From positions 120,927,129 through 120,991,128 of the forward strand of contig OZ018321.1 in assembly GCA_963969495.1 (NCBI GenBank): a stretch of DNA of 64,000 bases, written 5' to 3'. This document shows positions 12,001 through 22,515 of the stretch, piece after piece. Position numbers and translations under genes: made by a program. Source of the DNA: Ceratothoa steindachneri (taxonomy: Eukaryota > Arthropoda > Malacostraca > Isopoda > Cymothoidae). Position 1 is the first letter of the stretch, and each line of letters starts with the position of its first letter. The notes beneath the pieces were generated by a model. That model was not told where the DNA came from. It saw only the letters and a program-made list of their open reading frames with translations, and ran no database searches.

Positions 12001-13409
12001 CAGTGGCGGCAACAAAAAAAGTGACATTGAATATTGGCAATAGAAATCGATACATAAAATCGCTTTCACGATTTTACTTGCCAACAAGCCAATGAAAAGG
12101 GGCGGGGCTTATGCCACGAGTGGATGACTCTCCTGAGCTAAGACAACAGAACTGCGCTTTATTGGAACTCACTGTCTCGTTTGAGCTCGTACAGTGAGGT
12201 TTTGGTGTACAACGCTCCAGCGTGCTGATTTCCTGCATTCGTGCCTACATTTGACGTGCTATAACTTCTGTGCAAGTGGATACAATGGGGCGGAAAAAGC
12301 TTTCTATGACAGAGAAAAGCCGTGCCTTGACCCTATTAGAGCAGGGAAAGTCTTTTATTGATGTAGCAGCAGATTTAGGAACCTCAAGAAATACGATTTA
12401 TCGCCTAAAACGGGCAGCTGAGTTATTGCCACCAGGTACCATACCAAAGAGGAAGGAGGGCACTGGTTCAGCTAGGAAGACATCTCCAAGGACTGATAAT
12501 ATCCTAAGGCGTGAAGTGATGTCAGACCCTTCTGTAACCTCCGCTTCAATCAAGAAAAAACACCCAGACCTTCTCCAGAACGTCGCCCTCAGGACCATCC
12601 GTCATCGCTTACAGAAGGACTTAGGCCTACCGGCTCGCCGCGCTGCCAAGAAGCCACTTCTTACCAAGGCTATGAAGATGAAAAGGCTCAATTTTTGCAA
12701 GACCTATAAACATTGGACAGCTGCCCATTGGAAGAAGGTGATGTTCAGTGATGAGAGCACCTTTAGGCTGGTCAGAGGAGAGTCAAAGATCGTGCGTCGT
12801 CCCAGCAATGTGTCTCGGTATGACCCAAAATATACCGTGAAAACTGTGAAGCACCCTGATAGTGTGATGGTGTGGGGTGCCTTTAGTGGAAACAAGGGCA
12901 GAGGAGGTCTGTACTTCCTTCCCAAGAATGTAACCATGAGGGGGACTAACTATCTCGAAGTTTTGAAGCAGCACATGCTGCCATTTTGGGAAATTCATCG
13001 GTGTGAATTTTTCATGCATGATGGTGCCCCTGCTCACAGGTCCCAGTTAGTAAAAAGGTTCTTCAATGATAATAATATTAGTGTTTTGGAGTGGCCTGGT
13101 AATTCCCCGGACCTAAATCCTATTGAGAATGCTTGGAATCTGATGAAATCCAAAGTTCAAGAGACAGCATCCGGCAGCATCAAGGACCTGATAGAATCAC
13201 TGAAGAAGATCTGGGTTACGATCGACCCCACCTACTTCGCAAACCTCGCTGAATCAATGCCCAATCGACTCAGAATGGTCATCAAGTGCAAGGGCAACAT
13301 GACCAAGTATTAACTTTCATGAAATATTCATAATAAAATATGTAAGTTACATTTTTCTGTTTCATTTTCCCCGAATTGTCACATGTCACTTTTTTTGTTG
13401 CCGCCACTG
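12001..13409 (+). mobile_element. Full-length Tc1 element with perfect 27-bp TIRs
   Basis: The ends 12001-12027 and 13383-13409 are perfect 27-bp inverted repeats beginning CAGTGGCGGCAACAAAAAAA. The TA target dinucleotide is present on both sides (11999-12000 and 13410-13411). The element is 1409 bp and carries one intact transposase frame. It lies inside the hAT pseudogene. When the element and one TA copy are disregarded, the hAT reading frame is continuous over the junction (DDFFVY then IDHLEKL). This marks a precise, later insertion. Confidence 0.95.
12270..13313 (+). CDS. Tc1-family transposase, intact 347 residues
   Basis: Cut-and-paste DNA transposase acting in the nucleus on its own TIRs with TA targets. 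The N-terminus (MGRKKLSMTEKSRAL... GTSRNTIYRLKR, residues 6-48) is the first helix-turn-helix. The second HTH_Tc3-like DNA-binding part is residues about 75-125, with LPARRAAKKPLLTKAMK at 120-136. The DDE core is complete: D161 in MFSDEST, D251 in HDGAPAH and E286 in NPIENAW, a DD34E spacing, plus VMVWGAF at 199-205. It ends with the usual Tc1 tail (SMPNRLRMVIKCKG). The second Met (residue 6, MGRKKLS) is the likelier start. Length fits the family norm of about 340. No stop or frameshift is seen. Promoter elements are not evident. This is the best candidate here for a functional protein. Confidence 0.95.
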   Translation: MQVDTMGRKKLSMTEKSRALTLLEQGKSFIDVAADLGTSRNTIYRLKRAAELLPPGTIPKRKEGTGSARKTSPRTDNILRREVMSDPSVTSASIKKKHPDLLQNVALRTIRHRLQKDLGLPARRAAKKPLLTKAMKMKRLNFCKTYKHWTAAHWKKVMFSDESTFRLVRGESKIVRRPSNVSRYDPKYTVKTVKHPDSVMVWGAFSGNKGRGGLYFLPKNVTMRGTNYLEVLKQHMLPFWEIHRCEFFMHDGAPAHRSQLVKRFFNDNNISVLEWPGNSPDLNPIENAWNLMKSKVQETASGSIKDLIESLKKIWVTIDPTYFANLAESMPNRLRMVIKCKGNMTKY

Positions 13410-13410
13410 T

Positions 13411-13830
13411 ACATTGATCATTTGGAGAAATTGCATAGTCATATGGAAGTTACTTTCAGAGATCTTCTACAATTGAACATTCCAGGTTAGGTGGTAGACC
13501 CATTTGGAATTAATGCAGCTGAAGTTGATATCAGATGACAAGAAAGCGTCATTGAGTTACAGAGTGATAAAACTTCTCTGGCTAGATTTAAGCATGGTGT
13601 CAGAAACTTATGGACATATCATGAAATTGCTATGAAATACTCTTTGCTTTGGGACAGGGTAAAATTATATTTTATTGCTATTCCTACTTTTTATCTGGTT
13701 GAGTCGGGTTCTAGTAAAGTGTCACAACTCCTATCAAAAGCTCGCAGCCGCTTAGAAATAGTAAGGAGAAGTGATCTTCATCTGTCTCTAACAACTATAT
13801 ACCCTAATATTGAAAAGCTTTTAACAATAA
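13411..13830 (+). pseudogene. hAT transposase C-terminal part
   Basis: Continues the pseudogene at 10660-11998 on the far side of the Tc1. The plus strand reads LEKLHSHMEVTFRDLLQLN, a stop, VVDPFGINAAEVD, and then an open frame (13632 onward) with FYLVESGSSKVSQLLSKAR and SDLHLSLTTIYPNIEKLL. This is the hAT C-terminal dimerisation region, where relatives have FPTSYLVExGFSxVxxLLxKxRxRL and GDLRLxLTxxxPxI. The frame is then cut by the tail of the CR1 LINE at about 13831. Confidence 0.85.
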
Positions 13831-15876
13831 GGAGTAACAACAAGGAAATAAGGTACCCTAAAAGACCTTACGGTCCATTCAATGAGGGTACCTTTGGACT
13901 AGCAGTGGAGCGGGCACATCTCTGCTCAAATGCTTTACGTCCTTTCACGTCAATTTTTCAAGACCCTGTCTATTCTTTACTTGAACTGGTCAACAGATTC
14001 ACTGTTGACAACTTCCATTGGAAGTGCGTTCCAACTACCGCAGATACTGTACCTGAAAAAATTTCCACACAGATCGCGGTTGTAACGCTTCATTCAAGTT
14101 TAAAGCCGTGATTTCTTGTTCTGCTCTCAACAAGTGTGAAAATATCCCCGTAATCAACATTGTCAAACCCTCGAAGTATTTTAAAAACCTTGATGAGCTG
14201 ACCACGCAGTCCACGAGTTTCCTACGAGAACAGATTGTACGCGTTCCAATCTCCTGATGTCCTTTTGAAATGAAGGACTCCAAAATTGTACGGCATACTC
14301 CAGGTGCGGTCGGACAAGTGAGTTGTACAAACACAGTACAATCTCCTTGTTCCGATATCCAAACGGGTGCTTTATATAGCCTAGCATCCTTTGGGCCTTT
14401 TTATCCGCCTAAATGCAGTGTTTCGAGAACTTGAGGTCACTAGTGATTGTTACACCCAAGTCCTTCTCAGTGACGGTGGATTCAATAGCAGTGCCCTTAA
14501 GTATATACTGAGATTAAGGGTTTCGGTGGCCGATATGCATCACTTTGCATTTGTTCACGTTAAAAGGCATTTGCCACGTGTCCGACAACTCTCCAATCCT
14601 CCCAAGATCTTCTTGCAGGCGGGCAGTATCCCCATCCTTTGCAACGTTCATACCAAGCTTGGTATCGTCAGGAAATTTGGAAATCTTGGCGACCATGTCA
14701 CCGTCCATGTCGTTGACGTAGATGATGAATAGTAGTGGTCTCAGGACAGAACCTTGAGGCAGCCGCTAGTAACGGGAACCCACTCTGAAGCCTATCCATT
14801 CACCACCACCATGCCATCTGCCATTTAGTCAGTTCTTGATTTAGCCGGCTACTTTTCGTCTATGCCCAGCACTCGCACATTCTAGAGAAGGCGGCGGTGT
14901 GGTACCTTATGAAAGGCTTTCTGAAAGTCTAAGTACACCACATCTACCGCCTTGTCCCAATCGTGCTCACTGAAGAAGAAGTGGAAGAATTCCACAAGGT
15001 TCGTCAGGCATGACCGTTGCCTTCGGAAGCCGTGCTGGGAACTCCTTAGTAGCAGGTTTGACTGTAAATACGACGTCATTTTGTCCACCATTATGCTTTT
15101 CATGAGTTTACTGACTATCGAAGTCCGACTGATAGGTCGGTAGTTTGACGGTTGGCTTCGGTCTCCTTTCTTGAAGATAGGAGTCACCTTCGCTTCACGC
15201 CAGTCTCTAGGAACGCGGTCGGTCCGGATTGACATGTTGAAGATTGCGCTCAGGTGTCGTGATAATTAATCGCGCACTTCTTTTAACACTTTAGGTAGAA
15301 ACCCATCTGGGCCAGGTGACTTATACGACATTAGGTCAGTGATCTTCTTTTTTATTTCCCCTTTGGTAAAGTCCATATCCTCCAGCTTTTCTCCTGAGTA
15401 GGAATCCATTGGCTGGGAGATAGGACCACACTCTTCATCTAAGTGCTTTAATGCCCCCTCATCATTTCTCAAAGGGCCAATCGTTCGACGGATTGGTTTA
15501 CGGCTGTTCACATATCTCAAAAATTCCTTGGGATTCTCTTTACAGAGTCTCGCCACTCGGAGTTCCTCAGACCGCTTAGCCGCTCTTATGCTGGATTTCA
15601 CTCTCCTGGCTAGCCTCCGGTATTCGTCAAAGTCACCCGAGTTCTTCCTAAGCAGTTGGCCGATTTCTCGATTAAACCACTTTGGTTAAACAGAAGACCG
15701 ACAGTGACATTTCAAAGGGATGAAACGCGATTGAAGACTCATGAATGTGGTTTTGAAACTGTTTCACGAGTCTTCAACAACATCGAACACTTCTAGCCTC
15801 GAGTCAGTCTGTCCAGCACGAAGACCTGCGAAGTTTGCTCTTTTCAAATCTAGTTTCCTCGATTTACTAGTTGCAG
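13831..15876 (-). pseudogene. CR1-like LINE, 5'-truncated copy 1
   Basis: Minus-strand LINE aligned over its whole length with copy 2 at 34663-37318. In order from 15876 down: the start of the EN-RT linker (KSRKLDLKRANFAGLRAG), the SIRAAKRSEELRVARLCKEN segment, IKKKITDLMSYKSPGPDGF, DWREAKVTPIFKKGDRSQPS, motif A (VVYLDFQKAFHKVPHRR), and a thumb with WQMPFNVNKCKVMHIGHRN. Motif B is frameshifted and FADD has become FPDD (KFPDDTKLG), which should kill catalysis. The thumb and 3' part lie in shifted frames down to the tail GGTACCTTATTTCCTTGTTGTTAC. The element ends in a (GTT) short repeat, not poly(A). Confidence 0.9.
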
Positions 15877-15906
15877 TTGCTGCATAAAGCACAAGGATCG
15901 CATTGA
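15877..15906 (+). pseudogene. Last ten codons of the hAT transposase
   Basis: Directly after the truncated LINE end the plus strand reads LLHKAQGSH and a TGA stop. ZBED-type hAT transposases often end in a short motif of this kind (xxSH*), and the preceding hAT piece breaks off just at NIEKLLTI. The LINE therefore landed about ten codons before the hAT stop. Confidence 0.65.
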
Positions 15907-16487
15907 ATGAATAAAGAGTTGATGATATATTTATTTCATTTTACTAAAGGATTTTATTTTTTGTAAGGCTAATTATTTATTTTAAAAAAGTATTACATTT
16001 ATGTTAACCACTGTTTAATTTTTGCTATGTTTACAGTCCTATATTTGTGACAAATATAATTGAACCTAAATACAAATAGCTGTTTTAATATCTTTAATCC
16101 CTGAAATTAGAGTTAAACTGCATATTAAATACTGAAAATAATGATTATGGGCCACAAGGATAAATAAGGTTCCTAAGGGGCCATAAGCCAAAATCGGTTG
16201 GGAACCATTGATTTAGATTTTAAGAATGTTCAACCATTTCTTTCACTTTTTGGGATCAATATAGGCGGGGAAAAGAGAACCAAGTTTTTTTGTGTAACTG
16301 CTGTCATGGTTCCGGAGCGCTCCTCCAGCTCTTTCGCTGCTAATCGGCCATATATGGATATAATCTAAAACGTCGGTTAACTGCGAATTGGCCATATATG
16401 GATTTGATCTAGTATTTCTTCTCCTATTGCCTGTAGGTTTGAAATTTTTTGTAAGTAGTTTCCTCTGCCATTCAAAAATTAGTTGCC
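15907..16487. other. hAT 3' flank and spacer before piggyBac
   Basis: AT-rich 3' UTR-like DNA, then the terminus-like GGTTGGGAACCATTGATTTAG at about 16196-16216. Between 16340 and 16405 the 17-mer-like ATTGGCCATATATGGAT occurs twice (CCATATATGG at 16348-16357 and 16392-16401), just upstream of the piggyBac coding remnant. Confidence 0.5.
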
Positions 16488-18108
16488 ATGTTTGAAATAT
16501 TTCCATTCCAAATCAGTACCTCTCAGAATTCGAGTAGAAGAGTTCAGCAATTTTGCATACCAAATTTAAATGGCCAAATAGGCGATGAGTCGAGTGACTT
16601 GCTCGAAAATTTAGACTCAGATAACCTAAGCAGTATATCTGGCGATGATGGCTGGCCCAGTGAATCATTATTTGAATTTAAGAATGATAATATACAAGTT
16701 TTAGACGAAGAAAATAGTGAAAATAATAACACTATAGACGAGAAAGAAGAGTCCGACCCTCGACCACGAAAACGAACACGGCGTTTGAATCTTCACAATC
16801 AGGTTTGACTTCATGCTTCATTACACAAAATTCAAAAGAAATAGACTATATTGAACAGTTTATCGACGACTATAATTGTCACACAATCAAATACATTTTT
16901 AAAAATTTTGAACCAAAGAAATTGTTACAAACCTAATAGCCGCCTTTCCACCTTCAAAGAAACGGACGCCGACGAAATACGCTTATTTTTGACTATTTGG
17001 CTTTTCATGAGTCAGTAAAAAAAATTCGACTAAATGATTACTGGTCAAGTAATGAACTTCACGAACAGAAGATATTTGGCAAACTCATGTCAAGAGATCG
17101 CTTTCTGCAAATATTGAGTCTTTTACACTTTAGCGATAATACAATTGAAAGAGCTAGCAAAATAGAAAAAATCAAACCTGTCTTGGATCTCATTAGACAG
17201 AAATTTAATTCAAAGCTGATTCATTCCAAAGACCTTTGTATAGATGAAAGTCTACTCTTTTGGAAAGAAATACTCTATTACAGATAATACAATCCAAATA
17301 AAAGGCATTAATTTGGTGTAAAAACGTTTGTATTGTGCGATTGTAAGGCTGGTTGCATAATAGATTTGATCATTTATACTGGTCCTGGTACAGAAATTAC
17401 TATCGACAATGAAGTAGGTGTGGCGGGCTCAGTTGCGATGACACTGCTTGAATCCTGCTTGAATAAGGGCTGTGTTCTTTTTGTTGACAATTGATTACAC
17501 AAGTCCTGATTTCTTTGCAAAATTACTAGAAAATAAGACTGGGGCTTGTGGAACAGTTCGTTCCAATAGAAAGAACATGCTTAAATTTAAAAAGGTGAAG
17601 AAGGGAGAGGTTGAATCGATGCAGTGCAACAATACATTATGCATAAAATGGTGTGATAAATGAAATGTACAGTTTTTTGCAAGTGTACATGATGATCAAA
17701 TGTGTGACAGCAGGAAAAGGTATAGAGATAATAATATTATTTTGAAACCTAAATGTGTGATTGAGTACAACAAAAAATGCGAATGGTTGATAAGAGTGAT
17801 ATGCTGATAAGTGGAATAGAGTGTGTGCGTAAAACTATTAGGTGATAGAAGAAGTTTTTCTTCCATCTTGTTGGCAGTGTGATTGCACAAATGGTAGATA
17901 AATATAAAAAAAAGATCGAATATCTGATATTAGACATTGGTATTCATTTTATGAAGCCTCTTCCTCCAAGAATAGCTTGTCATGTATGCGCCAAAACAAC
18001 TAAAACTGAAAAAAATATCAACGAACAAATTGTATCTGTGGTGTATGTGAAGTACCATTATGTGTTCACCCGTGTTTTAAAAAGTACCATAAGGAAAAAG
18101 ATTTCTAG
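16488..18108 (+). pseudogene. piggyBac transposase, decayed but nearly full length
   Basis: An acidic N-terminal part (16488-16808, ESSDLLENLDSDNLSSISGD and EEKEESDPRPRKRTRRL) is followed after frameshifts by the DDE_Tnp_1_7 core: LNDYWSSNELHEQKIFGKLM, SRDRFLQILSLLHFSDN, and CIDESLLFWK (first Asp). FVDN (second Asp, about 17480) and KWCDK (third Asp, about 17650) follow, with ENKTGACGTVRSNRKNM between. The end is a C-terminal cysteine-rich domain, CICGVCEVPLCVHPCFKKYH (about 18031-18090), with the stop at 18106-18108. At least four frameshifts or stops break it. piggyBac transposases excise without a footprint at TTAA. I did not find convincing TIRs, so the ends are undefined. Confidence 0.85.
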
Positions 18109-18639
18109 TTCAATGTACATAATTGTTTCAATTGTAAATAAATACAGTATTAATATGTATATATGTTTTATCCTCGCTATAGAAAGCATTTTAAATCTTC
18201 AATTAGCTAATGGAAATATAAAAAAATATGCACTTAAAAAGAAAATTTTGTAAGTTACTGATAGAATAGAGAAAGGAGGTAATTGTAAAGGAAGCCACAG
18301 ATACAGATACAGAAGTAGGGTGCGCTAAGGCCTTTCTTCTCTCCATTTCCTTACTCTCTCCTTTATACTTTCTTCCTTCAACTGATTCAGTAAGCCAAAA
18401 TTCTCCTCTCTGCTGATACGTAATATTTTGGTGTGCTTCCACGCGTTCGAATGTGTGCTTTAATTTTTAATATATTTAAAAGTTTGATAAATTTTATTAC
18501 AAAATATGTTTGGAAGAATGCAAAGACCTATTAAAATTTCACAATATTATCAATACGACGGAATAGTCTTATACTCAGCATTCTGATTACCACGCAAACG
18601 GATGAGGAGGCCAGTCTTTGGCCTTCTGTCTATGACTTC
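18109..18639. other. piggyBac 3' flank and non-coding stretch
   Basis: About 18165-18275 (ATAGAAAGCATTTTA..., TTTTGTAAGTTACTGATAGAATA) matches the 3' part of the second piggyBac copy at about 19045-19145. The rest is not recognised. Confidence 0.5.
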
Positions 18640-19165
18640 AGTGTCTACGTTTGAATCTTCACTATCAGGTTTGACTTCCTCTTCATTTATTACGCAAAAT
18701 TCAAAAGAAATAGATTAATTTTAACACTTTATCAATGAAGACTTGATAAATATAATTGTCACAAAACAAATGCCTAGTATAATGTTTTGAAGCAAAGAAA
18801 TTCATATAAATAGAATGAATGATGCCGTGCTTCCTTAAAAAAAGGGATGTGTACAAAATTGAATTGCTTTTGAGTACTCCATTGGAGTATAAGAGTAGAA
18901 CATTTCGCTCCAATAGAAAGAACATGCCTAAATTTTTAAAAAATAAAGAAGGGGGAGAGGGGATCGATGCAGTGCAACAATATATTATTCGTAAAATGGT
19001 GTGATAAACGAAATTTATGGTTGCTTATAAATACTTCTTATCCACGTCATAGAAAGCCTTTTAGATTTACAATAAGTGAAGTGAAAGATACAAATTATGT
19101 CTACTTAGAAATAAAAATAAAATCATGTAAGTAACTCATAAAATAAAGAAAGAAAGAAAATCGGA
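18640..19165 (+). pseudogene. Internally deleted piggyBac copy
   Basis: Starts with the same GTTTGAATCTTCAC(A/T)ATCAGG segment as 16784-16804, follows it through CAAAATTCAAAAGAAATAGA, then jumps to the segment TCCAATAGAAAGAACATGC and CGATGCAGTGCAACAATA (matching about 17563-17640). It ends with the shared 3' flank. The whole catalytic core between is missing. It is a deletion derivative of the family at 16488-18108, lying in the same orientation. Confidence 0.8.
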
Positions 19166-20016
19166 GTGAAGTCAGTAAATCTCAAGACGCTCTCCTCCCA
19201 GCATTTTCCCAATGATAAACATATTTTTATAATCACTGCAGTGGAAAAAATAACTAGGCGCCTAAAAAAAATAGTAAATAGTTATATTTCAAAAAATGAA
19301 TATCTCCTGGCAGCAGTCAAAGGGCTAGGTTCCAGTTCTAAGAAAGGTGATGCACACAATACATGCTCGTATGTGCGCACACCTTGAAATTAGCTATAGA
19401 ACTGAAACCCCTCTGACTAACCCTGGGAATTCCCTTATCAAGTTACATTACCAAACCCTAGACCGTAGCCATATATTTACCCTCCATCGATGAATTTTAA
19501 ATTAAAGACAACCAAAACAGAAAAAAAAATTATAAACACTGGAAGTCGACTACATTAAATTTACAAACTCGATTCTAAACTCCGAAACAAGATCTGTACC
19601 TTTAAAACCTCAGATAGTCGCACATTTTCAATCTTTCTCCACCCCACTCAAGCAAAAGTGCTCAAAAACATTCATTTTACACCTTTCTAGACAAGGAAGA
19701 AACACGCAACATGTTAGTCTCCTGATTATGGATTAAGGATTATCATAAACTTATTCTATTTCTCCAATCAATCTATACATAGAAGGAATTTTTTTATAAT
19801 AAACAGCTAACCGTCTTACTTGACCGCATTCATTTAAAAAGTCCCCCTTTTAATACGACCTACATTAAATTTGTCATCCGAGAAATACCAGAATAATTAT
19901 GATTTTAAGAGAATGATCAAATTCTTATGCAAGTTTTCGTTTATTTAAGCTCCTTGAGAATGAGTTCTTACCCGAAGCTTCGGTATCAAGAAAATAAAGG
20001 CACAATATTTACACTA

Positions 20017-20022
<6 letters not shown>
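19166..20022. other. Unassigned stretch, possible Penelope-like 3' end
   Basis: No coding domain. The last 100 bp (GAAGCTTCGGTATCAAGAAAATAAAGGCACAATATTT before (TA)n) has the layout of the Penelope-like 3' ends at 21465-21535, but sequence support is thin. Confidence 0.3.

Positions 20023-20077
<55 letters not shown>
20023..20077. repeat. (TA)n microsatellite
   Basis: TA run that abuts a Tc1-like end (CTTGGCCTAAAGTATAGAGCA). Confidence 0.95.
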
Positions 20078-20079
<2 letters not shown>

Positions 20080-21090
20080 TTGGCCTAAAGTATAGAGCAC
20101 CATATTTAATAATTCATATAATGTAATTAGATATCTGTGGTAAATAAATTATATATTTACAGTAGTTAGGACAGTGGTGAAATAATACAATTATTTGGTC
20201 ATTTTGTGGTTTATATTTGAAAAGAATACGTCAATGATAAGAAAGATAATACATTTAATATGAAATCTAACAGCCCTTTGTCTTTAGAACCTGCTTCACT
20301 CGCTGAGGAATAGATTAATCCAAATTTGAACACATTTTGCCAGTTCCTCATTATGGTACAAGGAATTGATAACAGCACAAATCATCTTCCCCATCGTTGA
20401 ACAATCGGTTTTCTCGGTTTTAACTTGAATTATAGCCCATAGATTCCCGATAAGGTTTAATTCAGGAGAATTCCTAAGCTAATCTATAAGGGTAAGTCCA
20501 CTTTTTCGAAGAATGTGCGCATTATTTGGAAACTATGGCACGCAGACAGATCCTGCCGAAAAATGCTGCTTCCATCAGGACATCAAGAAAGTCTTTCTGT
20601 ATTGCGAAAAACAAGTGAGTCTACACGATTGCCTTGTATTTAACGCTGTTCATCATTCTCTCAATATTAACAATCTGCCCTAGGCCTTCAGCGCTAAAAC
20701 AACCCCAAAACATCTTCTTAGGTGGGTATTTTGGCGCCTGTTAAATGTGTTCTTAGAAACATTCACACTATTTCTGATGAGAGCCTTGTCATCGTGAAGT
20801 GTTGTCTTTGGTTTTCTTACATATTTTCCTTGTTTCACTGTTTAATGTTCACTAGTGTCTTTAGCTCTTTTCACAATGTCTTGGGTGTGATATCAATAAG
20901 AAATTTATAGTCTAATAATGATTGGAAGGTGAATATTCCGGTAGAACCAAGTACACCACGGAGCACGCTTCCAGCAATACTCATCCACGACAAGCTCTGG
21001 TGTAGCACTGTTGGGCTTAGTGTAGCTAGAGCACAAAAAAAACAGTTGCAAGATGTTACAAGTACACTATTCTGCACGGAAAACAAGACA
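20078..21090 (-). pseudogene. Tc1-like transposase remnant
   Basis: Read on the minus strand from about 21060 down, pieces of a Tc1 transposase can be followed through several frames: KMFWGCFSAEGLGQIV (family: VWGCFxxxGxGxL), then LWAIIQVKTEKTDCSTMGKM after a weak SPDLN-like part, then AVINSLYHNEELAKC and a terminal RVKQVLKTKG. The catalytic Asp of HxDNAPxH is not recognisable and the third acidic site is unclear. The plus-strand left end resembles the end at 5453, which suggests the same family. It is dead. Confidence 0.75.
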
Positions 21091-21178
21091 AAAATTCATT
21101 TGTGTTGCCAAAAGTTGAGACATATTATGCAAGAGTCCAAAAATTTGGTACTGTCCGAACTAATTTGCACACTACTAA

Positions 21179-21180
<2 letters not shown>
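21091..21180. other. Possible Tc1 end before (TA)n
   Basis: On the minus strand it begins AGTAGTGTGCAAATTAGTTC next to the TA run, a plausible outer end of the Tc1 remnant, but it does not match the other end. Confidence 0.3.

Positions 21181-21272
<92 letters not shown>
21181..21272. repeat. (TA)n microsatellite
   Basis: TA run of about 90 bp with one C substitution near its start. Confidence 0.95.
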
Positions 21273-21274
<2 letters not shown>

Positions 21275-21533
21275 ACGAATTCCCAAATTTCGATCTTTCG
21301 GATGCGCAATTCAAATGCAGCCCCTATAGCAAATATTTAATCTTGAAAGATATCCTTAATGACCTCAAATTCACACCTCCTGATTAGAAATTTTAATCTG
21401 ATCTCTTGTTCCTATATATATTTCATGTATGGTGTGAATGCATCTATTTTTAGTATACGACTGAAGATGGCATGACAAACTCCATGCTGAAACTGGTTTC
21501 GTGAATAAAATACTACGCTCCTATATTAATATA

Positions 21534-21538
<5 letters not shown>
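21273..21538 (+). mobile_element. Penelope-like element 3' end (plus orientation)
   Basis: The sequence ACTGAAGATGGCATGACAAA and GAAACTGGTTTCGTGAATAA (about 21460-21512) has the layout of Penelope-like 3' UTRs, where a GAAGATG motif precedes a CGAAAC-type motif. It lies directly before (TA)n. The upstream 100 bp can be read as an open frame ending LKFTPPD, but no GIY-YIG motif is present, so only the extreme 3' end remains. Confidence 0.5.

Positions 21539-21614
<76 letters not shown>
21539..21614. repeat. (TA)n microsatellite
   Basis: Separates two Penelope-like 3' ends that point at each other. Confidence 0.95.
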
Positions 21615-21617
<3 letters not shown>

Positions 21618-22515
21618 GAATTAAACTAAACTTCCTGAAGACATATTTATTCAAAAACAGTTTCAGTGTTTCACACAACCAGAGTAGAAAATTACATTAC
21701 AAAGAAGTCCATATACACCTCTAATCTGATAGACAAAGATAATGTTACCTGACCCACTACCCTGCTCGGGCTCATCCCAGGGGGAAACATAATTTACTAC
21801 CTGATTAGGGCTAGGTAGTTTTATAATTTTGTTTATCTGCTTACATATCAAACTATTAAAAGAAAATTGACCTTCAGATAAACTGAAATTATGAATAGAT
21901 GTGATCAAACCTGATTCTACAATTCTTATTTTAACATAATTTTTTGATTGAAAGACCAATTTACTTCCTTGAATATCGATGGGATGATTAAAATCTCTGA
22001 CATGACAAAATACTCCACTACTTTCATTAACAACTCTGATGTCCCTCTTATGTTCATACAATCTCTAACCTAAATTTCTTCCCGTTTCTCCTACATAAGC
22101 ATTTTCACAATCTTTACATGGAATTACACATACCCCTTTATCCTGTGGCTCTTTAAGATTCCTGGAAATTTTCATTTGATTTATAGAATTATTATATTTA
22201 AAAGCTATTTTAATTCCTGTTTCCTGAAATAAGTGCTTTAACTTATTTATTTTGTCATTAAATGGCAATGTTATACATTTGCTAAGGTCATTAGAACGTG
22301 CAGGGTTATTACAATGGAAAGTTTTCCTAGCTGTAAAATGAGCTGATGTTATAAATCAATTTGGGTAATACAGTTCTGAAAAGATAGTGTTGATTTTAAC
22401 AATTTCTTCGTCTAAATAAGAAGGATGACATATTCTATATGCTCTAAGGAACAGGGTAAATATTATATATTTTTTGACAGTATTATCATGGCATGAAAAA
22501 TAAAGTATATATACA
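21615..22515 (-). pseudogene. Penelope-like element: RT thumb and GIY-YIG nuclease
   Basis: Read from 22515 down: RAYRICHPSYLDEEIVKIN and FSELYYPN (RT thumb of Penelope-like elements), then PFNDKINKLKHLFQETGIKI and a linker. The GIY-YIG nuclease follows: KGVCVIPCKDCENAYVGETGR, then RLYEHKRDIR. The Tyr of the first motif is Cys (GVC), which should impair the nuclease. The C-terminal part (FNHPIDIQGSKLV...) is open to 21663. In-frame stops split it at about 22065 and 22330. RT fingers and palm are absent, so it is 5'-truncated. The 3' end reaches (TA)n at 21614. It interrupts the exon at 22516-23808. Confidence 0.85.

Larger units (their letters stand above)
9535..16216 (+). mobile_element. hAT (ZBED5-like) element carrying three nested insertions
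   Basis: Coding scraps of one hAT transposase appear in order at 10660-11998, 13411-13830 and 15877-15906. Between them sit a Tc1 (12001-13409) and a truncated CR1 LINE (13831-15876); a small MITE (10258-10466) lies upstream. The 3' flank ends in GGTTGGGAACCATTGATTTAG (about 16196-16216), like hAT termini of the GGTTCCCAACC type, and GGGGCCACA-type sequence recurs at both ends (about 9536-9570 and 16150-16185). A matching left terminus was not found, so the 5' boundary is approximate and may be truncated. Confidence 0.65.
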
